The notes: generated by a model from the sequence alone, not told the origin. Counted from the first letter of the stretch, positions 52,040-60,980 are shown. The stretch is DNA of 64,000 bases from CAWDVH01 sp963805705 (GCA_963805705.1 CAWDVH010000001.1:2790001-2854000), one strand, 5' to 3'. A program made the numbers and translations.

Positions 52040-53648
52040 GCCCAGGCCGTGGCTCGGCGGCGCGACCTGCTCGTTTTCTCGCGGCGGCCTGGCGATCGAT
52101 AACGGACAGCACGTGTTCCTGCGCTGCTGCTCTGCCTACCGGGAGCTGCTCGCCAGGCTGGGCGTGACCGGCTCGGTAGCGCTCCAGGACCGCTTCGATG
52201 TCACCGTACTGGCTCCCGGCCGCCGGGCCAGGCTGCGGCGGAGCGGGCTGCCGGCCCCGCTGCACATGGCCAGAGCGCTGGCTGGGTACTCCTTTCTCTC
52301 GCCCTGGGACCGGCTTCGGGTGGCTCGCGCCGCGCTCGCCATGCGATTCGCCAACCCGGCCCGGCCCGGACTGGACATCCCCCGCCTCGGCGACTGGCTG
52401 AGCGCCCGCGGCCAGCGCGAGGGCGCGCGACGGCGGCTCTGGGACCTGTTCATCGTCTCCACGCTGAACATTGCCGGTGACGAGGCCAATGTGGGTCTCG
52501 CCGCCACGGTTATCAGGACGGCGCTGCTGGGGCGCAAGGACGCCGCGGACATTGGCGTGCCCACGGCGCCGCTCGGTGAGCTGCATGGCCAGGCGGCCGC
52601 GAGCCTGCTGCACCGGCTCGGCGTGGATGTCCGGCTGGGAGCCAAGGTCACGGCAGTCGAGCCGGACTCCGCTGGCGGGTTTCGCGTGCGGGCTATCTCC
52701 GGTGCTGACGGCAGCGACCCGCGGCTGACTATGGAACCGGCCCTGAGCGATGCCGGACCCGGCGCGGCGGCGGCCGGCCGTAACGGCACGACGGCGGACA
52801 CGGGGGGCCGGGTGATCCGCGCCGACGGCGTGGTCCTGGCCGTGCCCGCGCGGGCCGCGGCGCGGCTCGTGCCGTCGGCAGCCTCCGCGACGGCTGCGCA
52901 GTGGGCCGAGCTGGGAACATCACCGATCGTCAACGTGCACGTCATCTACGACCGGCGGGTGACCAGGCTGCCTTTCGCCGCTGCCGTGGATTCGCCGGTT
53001 CAGTGGGTATTCGACAAGACGCGGCAGGCCGGAGTGGCCGCCGGCCAGTATCTGGCTGTCTCACTGTCCGCGGCGGACGACTACGTGGACGTGCCGGCGG
53101 CCAGCCTGCGGGAGAAGTTCCTGCCCGCGCTGGCGGAATTGTTCCCGGCGGCGCGAGATGCCAGCGTCACTGATTTCTTCGTCACCAGAGAGCGCCGGGC
53201 GACATTCCGCCAGGCGCCGGGGTGCGGCGCCGTGCGGCCGGGCGCACGCACCTCGCTGCGCGGGCTCGTACTGGCCGGCGCATGGACCGATACCGGCTGG
53301 CCGGACACGATGGAGGGGGCCGTGCGGAGCGGACTGACCGCGGCACAGGAAATGAGGCACGCTCTGGCGGCGCAGCCGCCAGAGGTGGTGGCGAGCGTCA
53401 GCGCGCCGGACCAGGCGGCGAGCGCGGGTGGTGACCCGCCGGGCGCCAGCGTGGCGGGCGCTGACGTGGCGGGTGTCAGCGCGTCGGCCGGCAGTGTCCC
53501 GGGCGACGTGCCGGGTGCCGACGTGCCCGGTGCCGACATGCCCGGTGCCGACATGCCGGGTGCCGACGTGCCGGGTGCCGACGTGCCGGGCGTCAGCGCG
53601 CCGGACCAGGCGGCGAGCGCCGGGGCGCCAGCTGGGGCATCGTCGTGA
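51942..53648 (+). CDS. hpnE: Hydroxysqualene dehydroxylase HpnE
   Basis: 568 residues from GTG 51942; the frame upstream is not family-like. An FAD-dependent enzyme that reduces hydroxysqualene to squalene. The N-terminal dinucleotide loop is VVVIGGGLAGITAAIELREA, followed by LEPRPWLGGATCSF and IDNGQHVFLRCC. The C-terminal FAD segment is LRGLVLAGAWTDTGWPDTMEGAVRSG. After it comes a roughly 85-residue low-complexity tail with PGADV/PGADM repeats. The stop overlaps the next start (GTGA). Confidence 0.94.
   Translation: MTTRHVVVIGGGLAGITAAIELREAGIEVTLLEPRPWLGGATCSFSRGGLAIDNGQHVFLRCCSAYRELLARLGVTGSVALQDRFDVTVLAPGRRARLRRSGLPAPLHMARALAGYSFLSPWDRLRVARAALAMRFANPARPGLDIPRLGDWLSARGQREGARRRLWDLFIVSTLNIAGDEANVGLAATVIRTALLGRKDAADIGVPTAPLGELHGQAAASLLHRLGVDVRLGAKVTAVEPDSAGGFRVRAISGADGSDPRLTMEPALSDAGPGAAAAGRNGTTADTGGRVIRADGVVLAVPARAAARLVPSAASATAAQWAELGTSPIVNVHVIYDRRVTRLPFAAAVDSPVQWVFDKTRQAGVAAGQYLAVSLSAADDYVDVPAASLREKFLPALAELFPAARDASVTDFFVTRERRATFRQAPGCGAVRPGARTSLRGLVLAGAWTDTGWPDTMEGAVRSGLTAAQEMRHALAAQPPEVVASVSAPDQAASAGGDPPGASVAGADVAGVSASAGSVPGDVPGADVPGADMPGADMPGADVPGADVPGVSAPDQAASAGAPAGASS
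53395..53620 (+). repeat. Repeats in the hpnE tail
   Basis: A 15-bp minisatellite of five near-identical units (ACGTGCCGGGTGCCG) occupies 53506-53580, with a decayed sixth to 53595. It is flanked by a perfect 31-bp direct repeat at 53395-53425 and 53590-53620 that encodes SAPDQAASAG. The tail has expanded by duplication. Confidence 0.9.
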
Positions 53649-54673
53649 CCGCGACCATGCCGGCGGGCGTCGAGATCGCTCGTGACCTGGTCGGGCCGGC
53701 CATCGCCGGGTGGGTGGACCGGCTGAGCCCAGACGTCAGGATCGTCGCCGCCTATCACCTCGGCCTGGCCGGTTCCACTGACCGGCCGGCCGGCACGGGC
53801 AGCACTGGCGGCAGCGGGAAGGCGCTGCGCCCGGCGCTGGCCCTGCTATCGGCTCGTGCGGCCGGCGCCGCGCCGGAGCGGGGGGTAGCGGCGGCCGCGG
53901 CCGTGGAGTTCGTGCATAACTTCTCGCTCCTGCACGACGACATCATGGATGGCGACACCGAGCGCAGGCACCGGCCCACTGCGTGGACGGTGTTCGGCGT
54001 CGGGGCGGCCATCCTGGCCGGCGATGCCCTGCTCGCCCTCGCTCACGACATCCTGCTGGAGGACCCGGCACCGCAGTCCGTCTGGGCGTCCCGCTGCCTG
54101 TCCGCCGCCGTGCAGCGCCTGATCGCCGGGCAGGGCGCTGACCTGGCGTTTGAGCAGCGCAATGACGTGACACTGGTCGAGTGCCTGGAAATGGCCGGGG
54201 ACAAGACCGCCGCCCTGATGGCATGTGCCTGCAGCATCGGCGCGATCCACGTCGGGGCGCCCGCTGACCTGGCCATGGGCCTGGCTGGCTTTGGCGCGCA
54301 TGCCGGGCTGGCCTTCCAGCTCACCGACGACCTGCTGGGCATCTGGGGCACGCCGGCGGTGACCGGCAAGCCGGTCCGCTCCGACCTGCGGGCGAAAAAG
54401 AAGTCGCTGCCGGTGGTGGCCGCGCTGACCAGCGGAAACCAGGCAGGCAGCGACCTCACCGAGCTGCTGGAGTCAACAGAGCCGCTCAGCGAGGAGGACC
54501 TGCTGCGGGCGGCTGAGCTGGTCGAGGCGTCGGGTGGCCGGGAGTGGGCCGAGGCCGAGGCCGACGCGCAGCTGGCCTCGGCCTCCAAGTGCCTGGCCGA
54601 GACGGACATGCCCGAAGACATCCGCGGGCAGTTCGCCGGGATCGCCGAATTCATCACGGCGCGGCAGTGGTGA
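53645..54673 (+). CDS. Polyprenyl diphosphate synthase (short-chain, hopanoid cluster)
   Basis: 342 residues from GTG 53645. Trans-prenyltransferase that probably makes the farnesyl diphosphate used by HpnC/D. Motifs: GGSGKALRPALALLSAR (GKxxRP), first Asp-rich motif LLHDDIMD, RRHRPTAW, and the second LTDDLLGIWGTPAVTGKPVRSDL. Its UGA stop (54671-54673) is in the same frame as the following cyclase gene. Confidence 0.93.
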   Translation: MTATMPAGVEIARDLVGPAIAGWVDRLSPDVRIVAAYHLGLAGSTDRPAGTGSTGGSGKALRPALALLSARAAGAAPERGVAAAAAVEFVHNFSLLHDDIMDGDTERRHRPTAWTVFGVGAAILAGDALLALAHDILLEDPAPQSVWASRCLSAAVQRLIAGQGADLAFEQRNDVTLVECLEMAGDKTAALMACACSIGAIHVGAPADLAMGLAGFGAHAGLAFQLTDDLLGIWGTPAVTGKPVRSDLRAKKKSLPVVAALTSGNQAGSDLTELLESTEPLSEEDLLRAAELVEASGGREWAEAEADAQLASASKCLAETDMPEDIRGQFAGIAEFITARQW

Positions 54674-54865
54674 CGTCATGGCCATGACGCGAGCCGGCGC
54701 GGCCGGCCGGCCTGGACAGCCGGCCGGGCGGCGGTCGGCCAGGCCACGGCAGGCCAGGCCACGGCCGGGCTGGCGCGGGCTGCGCTGAACCGGGCCACGG
54801 GCCACCTGGTCGGGCTGCAGGACGAGCAGGGCTGGTGGAAGGGCGAGCTGGAGACCAACGTCACG

Positions 54866-56797
54866 ATGGACGCGGAGGACCTGCTGCTCCGCGAGTTCCT
54901 CGGCATCCGGACCGCCGAGCAGACACAGGCCGCGGCTCGCTGGATCTCATCGCAGCGGCGGCCGGACGGCACCTGGGCGAACTCCCGTGGCGGGTCGGCC
55001 GATCTGTCCACCACCATCGAGGCGTACGTGGCGCTGCGGCTGGCCGGTGACTCGCCAGACGACGACCACATGGCCAGGACCGCCGGCTGGATCCGCGGCG
55101 CGGGCGGCATAGCCGCGGCCCGCGTCTTTACCCGCATCTGGCTTGCCCTGTTCGGCGAGTGGCCGTGGGAGGACCTGCCGGTCATGCCGCCGGAGATGAT
55201 CTATCTCCCGGCCTGGTTCCCGCTCAATGTCTATGACTGGGCGTGCTGGGCCAGGCAGACCATCGTCCCGCTGACTATCGTCGGTTCGCTGCGCCCGGTC
55301 CGGCCGCTGCCCTTCGGCCTGGATGAGCTGGCCCCCGCGGGGACTGCTCGCGGGCCGGCCAGCACGGGGCGGGCTGGCACGGGGCGGGCTGGCACGGGGC
55401 CCGACCGCTGGGCCGTGCTGTTCGGCGGGATCGACCGGGCCCTGCACGTCTATCAGCGCCATGGCCTGCGGGCGGCGCCGATGCGCGCTGTCCGGGCGGC
55501 GGCGCTGCGTCGCTGCGCGGAGTGGATAATCGCGCGGCAGGAGCAGGACGGCTGCTGGGGCGGCATCCAGCCGCCGTGGGTCTACTCGCTGATCGCGCTG
55601 CACCTGCTCGGCTACGGGCTTGATCATCCGGTAATCGCTCGCGGCCTGGCGGGACTCGACTCGTTCACGATCTGGGAACAGACGCCGCAGGGGCCGATCC
55701 GGCGCCTTGAGGCATGCCAGTCGCCGGTCTGGGACACCGTCCTGGCCATGACGGCGCTGGCCGATGCGGGGCTGCCACCCGATCACCCCGCCCTGACCGG
55801 CGCCGCCCGGTGGGTGCTGGGGGAGGAGATCCGCGGCCCTGGCGACTGGCAGGTGCGCCGGCCGCGGCTGGAGCCCGGCGGCTGGGCGTTCGAATTCGAG
55901 AACGACGGCTACCCCGATATCGACGACACCGCGGAGGTACTGCTCGCCCTGCGGCGGACCAAGCTCCCGGCCGGCCAGGGGCCAGCGCCCGCACAGTCCC
56001 GAGCGGCACAGTCCGGAGCAGCACCATCCGGAGCAGCACAATCCGGAGCGGCACAGTCCGCGGGTGCACAGCAGCGGGCCATCGACTGGCTCGTCGGCAT
56101 GCAGTCCCGCGATGGCGGCTGGGGCGCATTCGACGCCGACAACACCCGCAGGCTTGTCACCAGGCTTCCGTTCTGCGACTTCGGCGAGGTCGTCGACCCG
56201 CCATCGGCTGACGTCACCGCGCACACGATCGAGGCGCTCGCCGCGGCCGGCCTGGCGGGCAGCAAGGCAGTGCGCCGGGGAGTGGCCTGGCTGCTGCGGG
56301 CCCAGGAGAGTGACGGATCCTGGTTCGGCCGGTGGGGCGCCAACTATGTGTACGGCACCGGCGCCGTTGTCCCCGCACTGATCGCGGCCGGGGTCCGGCC
56401 CGGCAAGCCCTCGATCCGGCGCGCGATCGGCTGGCTGACGGCGCACCAGAACGACGATGGCGGCTGGGGCGAGGACATGCGGTCCTATGACGATCCTGGC
56501 TGGGCAGGCCGCGGCGAGTCGACGGCCTCGCAGACCGCCTGGGCCCTGCTGGCCCTGCTCGCGGCCGGCGGCAGCGCGGAAGGGACCGCGGAAGGGGCCG
56601 CAGAAGCGACCAGGGAAGCGGACAGCATCGAGCGCGGCATCCGCTGGCTGGCCGACACCCAGCGCCCGGACGGGACCTGGGATGAGCCGCAGTTCACGGG
56701 CACCGGATTCCCTGGCGACTTCTATATCAACTACCACCTCTACCGGTTGGTGTTCCCGGTGAGCGCGCTCGGGCGGTACCTGGGTGGTGCGGGATGA
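54866..56797 (+). CDS. shc: Squalene-hopene cyclase (HpnF)
   Basis: 643 residues from the first in-frame ATG, 54866. Cyclises squalene to hopene/hopanol at the membrane. The catalytic DxDD motif is in GYPDIDDTAEV; QW repeats are plentiful (QSRDGGWGAFDADN, QESDGSWFGRWG, HQNDDGGWGEDM, QRPDGTWDEPQFTGTGFPGDF). Cyclase coding plainly begins earlier: codons 54770-54865 in this frame encode WWKGELETNVTMDAEDLL and preceding helix. Yet no ATG, GTG or TTG occurs back to the upstream UGA. Two Ala/Gly-rich repeat insertions interrupt surface loops. The stop overlaps the next ATG. Confidence 0.93.
   Translation: MDAEDLLLREFLGIRTAEQTQAAARWISSQRRPDGTWANSRGGSADLSTTIEAYVALRLAGDSPDDDHMARTAGWIRGAGGIAAARVFTRIWLALFGEWPWEDLPVMPPEMIYLPAWFPLNVYDWACWARQTIVPLTIVGSLRPVRPLPFGLDELAPAGTARGPASTGRAGTGRAGTGPDRWAVLFGGIDRALHVYQRHGLRAAPMRAVRAAALRRCAEWIIARQEQDGCWGGIQPPWVYSLIALHLLGYGLDHPVIARGLAGLDSFTIWEQTPQGPIRRLEACQSPVWDTVLAMTALADAGLPPDHPALTGAARWVLGEEIRGPGDWQVRRPRLEPGGWAFEFENDGYPDIDDTAEVLLALRRTKLPAGQGPAPAQSRAAQSGAAPSGAAQSGAAQSAGAQQRAIDWLVGMQSRDGGWGAFDADNTRRLVTRLPFCDFGEVVDPPSADVTAHTIEALAAAGLAGSKAVRRGVAWLLRAQESDGSWFGRWGANYVYGTGAVVPALIAAGVRPGKPSIRRAIGWLTAHQNDDGGWGEDMRSYDDPGWAGRGESTASQTAWALLALLAAGGSAEGTAEGAAEATREADSIERGIRWLADTQRPDGTWDEPQFTGTGFPGDFYINYHLYRLVFPVSALGRYLGGAG
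55364..55393 (+). repeat. 15-bp repeat insertion 1 in shc
   Basis: Two perfect units of ACGGGGCGGGCTGGC plus a partial third encode TGRAGTGRAGTG in the loop after LPFGLDELAPAG. Confidence 0.85.
55991..56065 (+). repeat. 15-bp repeat insertion 2 in shc
   Basis: Five units of GCACAGTCCGGAGCG (one to five changes each) encode an (AQSGA)-type linker between the DxDD region and the next QW repeat. Confidence 0.88.
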
Positions 56798-58341
56798 GCG
56801 GGCTGATTATCTGCTCCCCGCTGCGGATCGAGGCACGGGCCGTGCGGCGTGGCATCGGCGACGGCGGCGAGGTCCGGCGGACCGGCTACGGGGCAGCGAA
56901 GTCAGCTGCAGAGGCGGACCGGCTCGCGGCGTCCCCGTTTCGAATGCTGGCGATTGCCGGTACGGGCGGGGGCCTGTCCGGCGACCTCACGCCCGGCGAT
57001 CTTGTCGTCGGCACAGAGGTCAGCGGCACCGGGGTCAGCGGCACCGGGGTCAGCGGCACCGGGGTCAGCGGGACTGGGGAGCCGGTCAGCTGCCCCTCGG
57101 CGCCGCTGCTCGCCGGGGAACTGCGCCGGGCCGGGCTGCGCGCGCACCAGGGGAAGATCGTCACCGTCAGCCATCTGGTCCGCGGCGCTGAGCGGGCTCG
57201 GCTCGCGCGCGGCGGCGCCCTGGCCGCTGACCTGGAATCATCGGTGCTGCTGGGCGGAGCGGCGGGGCGCCCCTCGGTGGTGCTCAGGGCGGTATCGGAC
57301 ACCCCGCAGCGGCCGCTGCTCAGCCCGCGGGCCCTGGCCGGAGGGGTCGCGGCGCTGCGGTCGCTGCGCGCGGCCGCGCCCGCGCTGGCCAGATGGGCGG
57401 CGGCCGGCGGCTGGCGGCGGCTGCTGCTGGCCGAGCCGCGATCGTTCTGCGCGGGCGTCGAGCGCGCGATCGAGATCGTCGAGCGATCACTGGAGCGAAA
57501 CGGCTCGCCGGTCTACGTACGCAAGCAGATCGTGCACAACAGCCACGTCGTGGCCGGGCTCCAGCAGCGGGGCGCGGTCTTCGTGGACGAGCTGAGCGAG
57601 GTCCCGGACGGCTCCTGCGTGGTGTTCTCCGCGCACGGGGTATCCCCGCAGGTGCGGGCCGAGGCCGCCAGGCGGGGGCTGGATCCGATCGACGCGACCT
57701 GCCCGCTGGTGGCTAAGGTGCACGTCGAGGCGCGCCGGTTCGCCGCGGAGGGCTACCTGGTCGCGCTGATCGGGCACGCCGGGCACGAAGAGGTAGAGGG
57801 CACCCTCGGCGAGGCGCCAGGCGCCATGGTCCTGCTCGAGAGCGCGGACGACGTCGCGAGGCTCCGGCCGGCCGATCCGGAGAAGGTCGCTTACCTGATG
57901 CAGACCACGCTGTCGGCGCAGGAGGCGGGCGGCATCGTCGACGCGCTGCTCGAGCGGTTCCCCGCCGCCCGCGGCCCTGGCAGCGACGACATCTGCTACG
58001 CGACAACCAACCGGCAGCTCGGGGTGCGGGCCGTGGCCGCCGAGTCTGACCTGGTGCTGGTGGCCGGGTCGGCCAACTCCTCCAACTCGCGGCGCCTGGT
58101 GGAGACCGCCGAGCGGGCCGGGACCCCCGCATACCTGATCGACAGCATCACTGACATCGAGCTCGGCTGGCTGGCCGGGGCGGCGACGATCGGGATCACC
58201 GCGGGGGCCTCGGCGCCGCCCGCGATGGCCAGCGAGATCGTCGCGGCACTGTCGGGCCTCGGCCCGGTCGAGCTGAGCGAGCGCGTCGTCACGACCGAAT
58301 CCGTAAAGTTCAGCCTTCCGAAAGGGGTACGGCCAGCATGA
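56794..58341 (+). CDS. Fusion of HpnG-like nucleoside phosphorylase and IspH
   Basis: 515 residues; ATG 56794 overlaps the shc stop. Residues 1-about 200 are a PNP/nucleosidase-fold domain (IICSPLRIEARAVRRG, GTGGGLSGDLTPGDLVVGTE, DLESSVLL, VSDTPQRPL), the type that removes adenine from adenosylhopane. Residues about 207-515 are a complete 4-hydroxy-3-methylbut-2-enyl diphosphate reductase (IspH) with [Fe-S] cysteines 219 (RSFCAGV), 303 (DATCPLV) and 401 (ICYATTNRQ). The IspH half also has HAGHEEVEGT and SANSSNS. A VSGTG repeat (about 76-95) lies in the first domain. One polypeptide joins isoprenoid precursor formation to hopanoid side-chain chemistry. Confidence 0.93.
   Translation: MSGLIICSPLRIEARAVRRGIGDGGEVRRTGYGAAKSAAEADRLAASPFRMLAIAGTGGGLSGDLTPGDLVVGTEVSGTGVSGTGVSGTGVSGTGEPVSCPSAPLLAGELRRAGLRAHQGKIVTVSHLVRGAERARLARGGALAADLESSVLLGGAAGRPSVVLRAVSDTPQRPLLSPRALAGGVAALRSLRAAAPALARWAAAGGWRRLLLAEPRSFCAGVERAIEIVERSLERNGSPVYVRKQIVHNSHVVAGLQQRGAVFVDELSEVPDGSCVVFSAHGVSPQVRAEAARRGLDPIDATCPLVAKVHVEARRFAAEGYLVALIGHAGHEEVEGTLGEAPGAMVLLESADDVARLRPADPEKVAYLMQTTLSAQEAGGIVDALLERFPAARGPGSDDICYATTNRQLGVRAVAAESDLVLVAGSANSSNSRRLVETAERAGTPAYLIDSITDIELGWLAGAATIGITAGASAPPAMASEIVAALSGLGPVELSERVVTTESVKFSLPKGVRPA
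57019..57078 (+). repeat. 15-bp coding minisatellite in the hpnG-ispH fusion
   Basis: Three perfect units of GTCAGCGGCACCGGG and a diverged fourth encode VSGTG x4 in a loop of the phosphorylase domain. Confidence 0.9.
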
Positions 58342-59342
58342 CCATGCCGTTGCGCCAGAGCCTGCGTGTCGGGGCCTACCTGATGCGCCAGAGGCTGGCC
58401 CGCCGCGAGAAGTTCCCGCTGCTGGTGGAGCTCGAGCCGCTGTTCGCCTGCAACCTGGCCTGCGCGGGCTGCGGCAAGATCCAGCAGCCCGCCAGCCTCC
58501 TGAAACAGCGGATGCCGGTGGACCAGGCGCTGGCCGCGATCGAGGAGTGCGGTGCGCCGATGGTCTCCATCGCCGGGGGCGAGCCGCTCATGCACCCGCA
58601 GATCGACGTGCTCGTCGCCGAGCTGATCAAGCGGAAGAAGTACGTGTTCCTGTGCACCAACGCGCTGCTGATCCCGAAGAAACTGGACAAGTTCACCCCG
58701 TCGCGGTATTTCGCCTGGGCCGTGCACATCGACGGGCTCGCCGAGCGGCATGACGCGTCGGTCTGCAAGGATGGCGTGTTCGACGAGGCGGTCGCGGCGG
58801 TCAGGGAATGCCAGCGGCGCGGCTTCCGTGTCACCACCAACACGACTTTCTTCAACACCGATACCCCGCAGACCGTGATCGACGTGCTGAGCTACCTCAA
58901 CGACGAGCTCAAGGTCGACGAGATGATGATCTCGCCGGCGTACGCCTACGAGAAGGCACCGGATCAGGAGCACTTCCTGGGCGTCGAGGAGACCAGGGAG
59001 CTGTTCCGCAAGGCGTTCGCCGACGGGAACCGGCAGCGCTGGCGGCTGAACCACTCGCCGCTGTTCCTGGACTTCCTGGAGGGCAAGAAGGACTTCAGCT
59101 GCACAGCCTGGGGCATCCCCTCGTACTCGCTGCTCGGCTGGCAGCGGCCGTGCTACCTGATGAGCGACGGCTACGCTCAGACCTACCGTGAGCTGATCGA
59201 CACTACCGACTGGTCGGCCTACGGCCGGGGTAAGGATCCGCGCTGCGCGAACTGTATGGCGCACTGCGGGTACGAGCCCTCCGCGGTCCTGGCTACGATG
59301 GGGTCACTGCGGGAGTCGATCCGTGCGGTGCGCGGGTCTTGA
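58338..59342 (+). CDS. hpnH: Adenosyl-hopene transferase HpnH (radical SAM)
   Basis: 334 residues; ATG 58338 overlaps the previous stop. Joins 5'-deoxyadenosyl from SAM to hopene, giving adenosylhopane. The [4Fe-4S] motif CNLACAGC (CxxxCxxC) follows LLVELEPLF; SIAGGEPLMHP, VFLCTNALL and SPAYAYEKAPDQ are HpnH hallmarks; the C-terminal SPASM-like cysteines are in DPRCANCMAHCGYE. Soluble, oxygen-sensitive by family. Confidence 0.96.
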   Translation: MTMPLRQSLRVGAYLMRQRLARREKFPLLVELEPLFACNLACAGCGKIQQPASLLKQRMPVDQALAAIEECGAPMVSIAGGEPLMHPQIDVLVAELIKRKKYVFLCTNALLIPKKLDKFTPSRYFAWAVHIDGLAERHDASVCKDGVFDEAVAAVRECQRRGFRVTTNTTFFNTDTPQTVIDVLSYLNDELKVDEMMISPAYAYEKAPDQEHFLGVEETRELFRKAFADGNRQRWRLNHSPLFLDFLEGKKDFSCTAWGIPSYSLLGWQRPCYLMSDGYAQTYRELIDTTDWSAYGRGKDPRCANCMAHCGYEPSAVLATMGSLRESIRAVRGS

Positions 59343-59429
59343 CAGGAGGGCCTAGGTCAGGTTCCTGACCCGTCACGTGATACCGGCGTTCCGCCTGTCG
59401 CCTGCCGAGGTCCGGAGGACTGCTCAGCG

Positions 59430-60980
59430 ATGACGTCTCCTAACGGGCCGGCCGTCATCGGCCGGTCAGGCGCGGCCGCGAACGAAGCGATGGCGCCGCC
59501 GTCACCGGGCACGCCGCGCGAGTTCGAGGCTGGCCCGCTGTGGATGCGGGTCCTGCCGCCGCTGGCGATGCTGGGCGTCCTGCTGTGGGGTATCCAGGGA
59601 CCGTCTTTCTGGCGGGACGAGTCGGCTACGCTCGCGGCCGTCCAGCGGCCGTTCGGCGACATGATCCGCATGCTGGGCCATGTCGATGCCGTCCACGGCA
59701 GCTACTACATGATCATGTGGGCGGTCGCCCGGCTGGCCGGCCCCGGCGAGCTGGCCATGCGGCTGCCGTCCGTCATCGCGCTGGTCATCGCCACGGTTGC
59801 CGTGACGGCGCTGGGCCGGCGGCTGGTCTCGCCAGCGGCCGGATTCGCGGCCGGGCTGCTGTTCGCCATCCTGCCCGAGGTCAGTTTCTACGGCCAGGAC
59901 GCACGGTCGTACGCGATGGTCGCGGCCGTGGCGGCGATCGCCAGCTACCTGCTGGTCCGGGCCATGGACGCCGGGCCGCCGGGCCGCCCCCGCTGGCTCC
60001 TGGCCTACGCGGCCGCAATCCTGGCCCTGGGCATCCTCAATGTCTTCGCGCTGCTGCTGATTCCCGCGCACGCAGTGACGGTCGGGCTGCGCTGCCGTGC
60101 GGCCAGGAGCGACCGGCCCGCGCGGGTGCTGGCGCTGGGCTGGCTGGCTGCCGTAGCGGCCGCCACGGTGATCCTCAGCCCGCTGCTCCTGCTGGCGTGG
60201 CGGCAGCGCGGCCAGATCAGCTGGCTCAAGTCAAGCGTCAACGTGGGCGTCAGTAACGTCGAGAGGCTGATCGGGCCGCCGCGGATGTTCGTGGCCGTGG
60301 TCGTGGTGCTGGCCGCCGGGCTCCTGATCAGCGCCCTGGGCGGGCGGGAGAAGCTGCGCGCCGCATGGCCCTGGCGGCTGTCCGCGCTGTGCGTGCCCTG
60401 GGCGGTCCTGCCCGCCGCGATCCTGATGGGCATCTCCGTTTTCGACCCTATTTACACATTCCGCTACATTTTCTTCAGCGCTCCGGCCGCCGCCCTGATC
60501 GGCGGGGCCGCGCTGGCCGCGCTGGGACGCGTCCTCGGCACGCTCGCGCTGGTGATCGTCGCGCTGCTCGCGTTCCACCCTCTGGTGGGGGATCGCCTGC
60601 CCGGCGGGCACTATGACAACATCCGGCAGGTGGACCGGATCGTGGCCGCGCATCTGCAGCCGGGGGACAATGTGTTCTATACCAACGTCAATGCCGAGAG
60701 CTTCGGGGCGGCCTACCCGTACGGGCTGGGCCGGCTGCGAGATATCGCGATCGGGCAGCCGGCCATTCCGTCCGGGACGCTGGCGGGCCGGAGCGTGCCC
60801 CGTGCGGTCCTGCGCGAGCGGCTCGCTCACGTGCGCAGGCTCTGGGTAGTGAACATCAACAACATCGCCCGCCCGCCGCACCTGCTGCGTGGCACGCCGT
60901 TGCGCAAGGTCCGCACCTGGCGAACCGCGGACATCACGCTGATCCTTTACACGGCCACGGACTCCGCCCGCCCGGCCTAG
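59430..60980 (+). CDS. GT39/ArnT-like membrane glycosyltransferase
   Basis: 516 residues with about ten membrane helices. The first extracytoplasmic loop carries FWRDESATL, the acidic catalytic motif of lipid-linked-sugar mannosyltransferases (GT39/ArnT/PIG-M fold). QDARSYAM and YTFRYIFFSAPAAAL are family-like. The C-terminal third (about 395-516) is a soluble domain. Eighty-seven bases after hpnH on the same strand, so probably the last gene of the hopanoid operon. A role in glycosylating ribosylhopane or the cell surface is inferred from position only. Confidence 0.85.
   Translation: MTSPNGPAVIGRSGAAANEAMAPPSPGTPREFEAGPLWMRVLPPLAMLGVLLWGIQGPSFWRDESATLAAVQRPFGDMIRMLGHVDAVHGSYYMIMWAVARLAGPGELAMRLPSVIALVIATVAVTALGRRLVSPAAGFAAGLLFAILPEVSFYGQDARSYAMVAAVAAIASYLLVRAMDAGPPGRPRWLLAYAAAILALGILNVFALLLIPAHAVTVGLRCRAARSDRPARVLALGWLAAVAAATVILSPLLLLAWRQRGQISWLKSSVNVGVSNVERLIGPPRMFVAVVVVLAAGLLISALGGREKLRAAWPWRLSALCVPWAVLPAAILMGISVFDPIYTFRYIFFSAPAAALIGGAALAALGRVLGTLALVIVALLAFHPLVGDRLPGGHYDNIRQVDRIVAAHLQPGDNVFYTNVNAESFGAAYPYGLGRLRDIAIGQPAIPSGTLAGRSVPRAVLRERLAHVRRLWVVNINNIARPPHLLRGTPLRKVRTWRTADITLILYTATDSARPA

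Noticed and set aside
54947..56737. 596-codon minus-strand frame
   Set aside because: Antisense to the squalene-hopene cyclase; its repeats are just the complement of the cyclase minisatellites.
57019..57078. CRISPR-like repeats in the fusion gene
   Set aside because: No spacers, in-frame 15-bp repeats.
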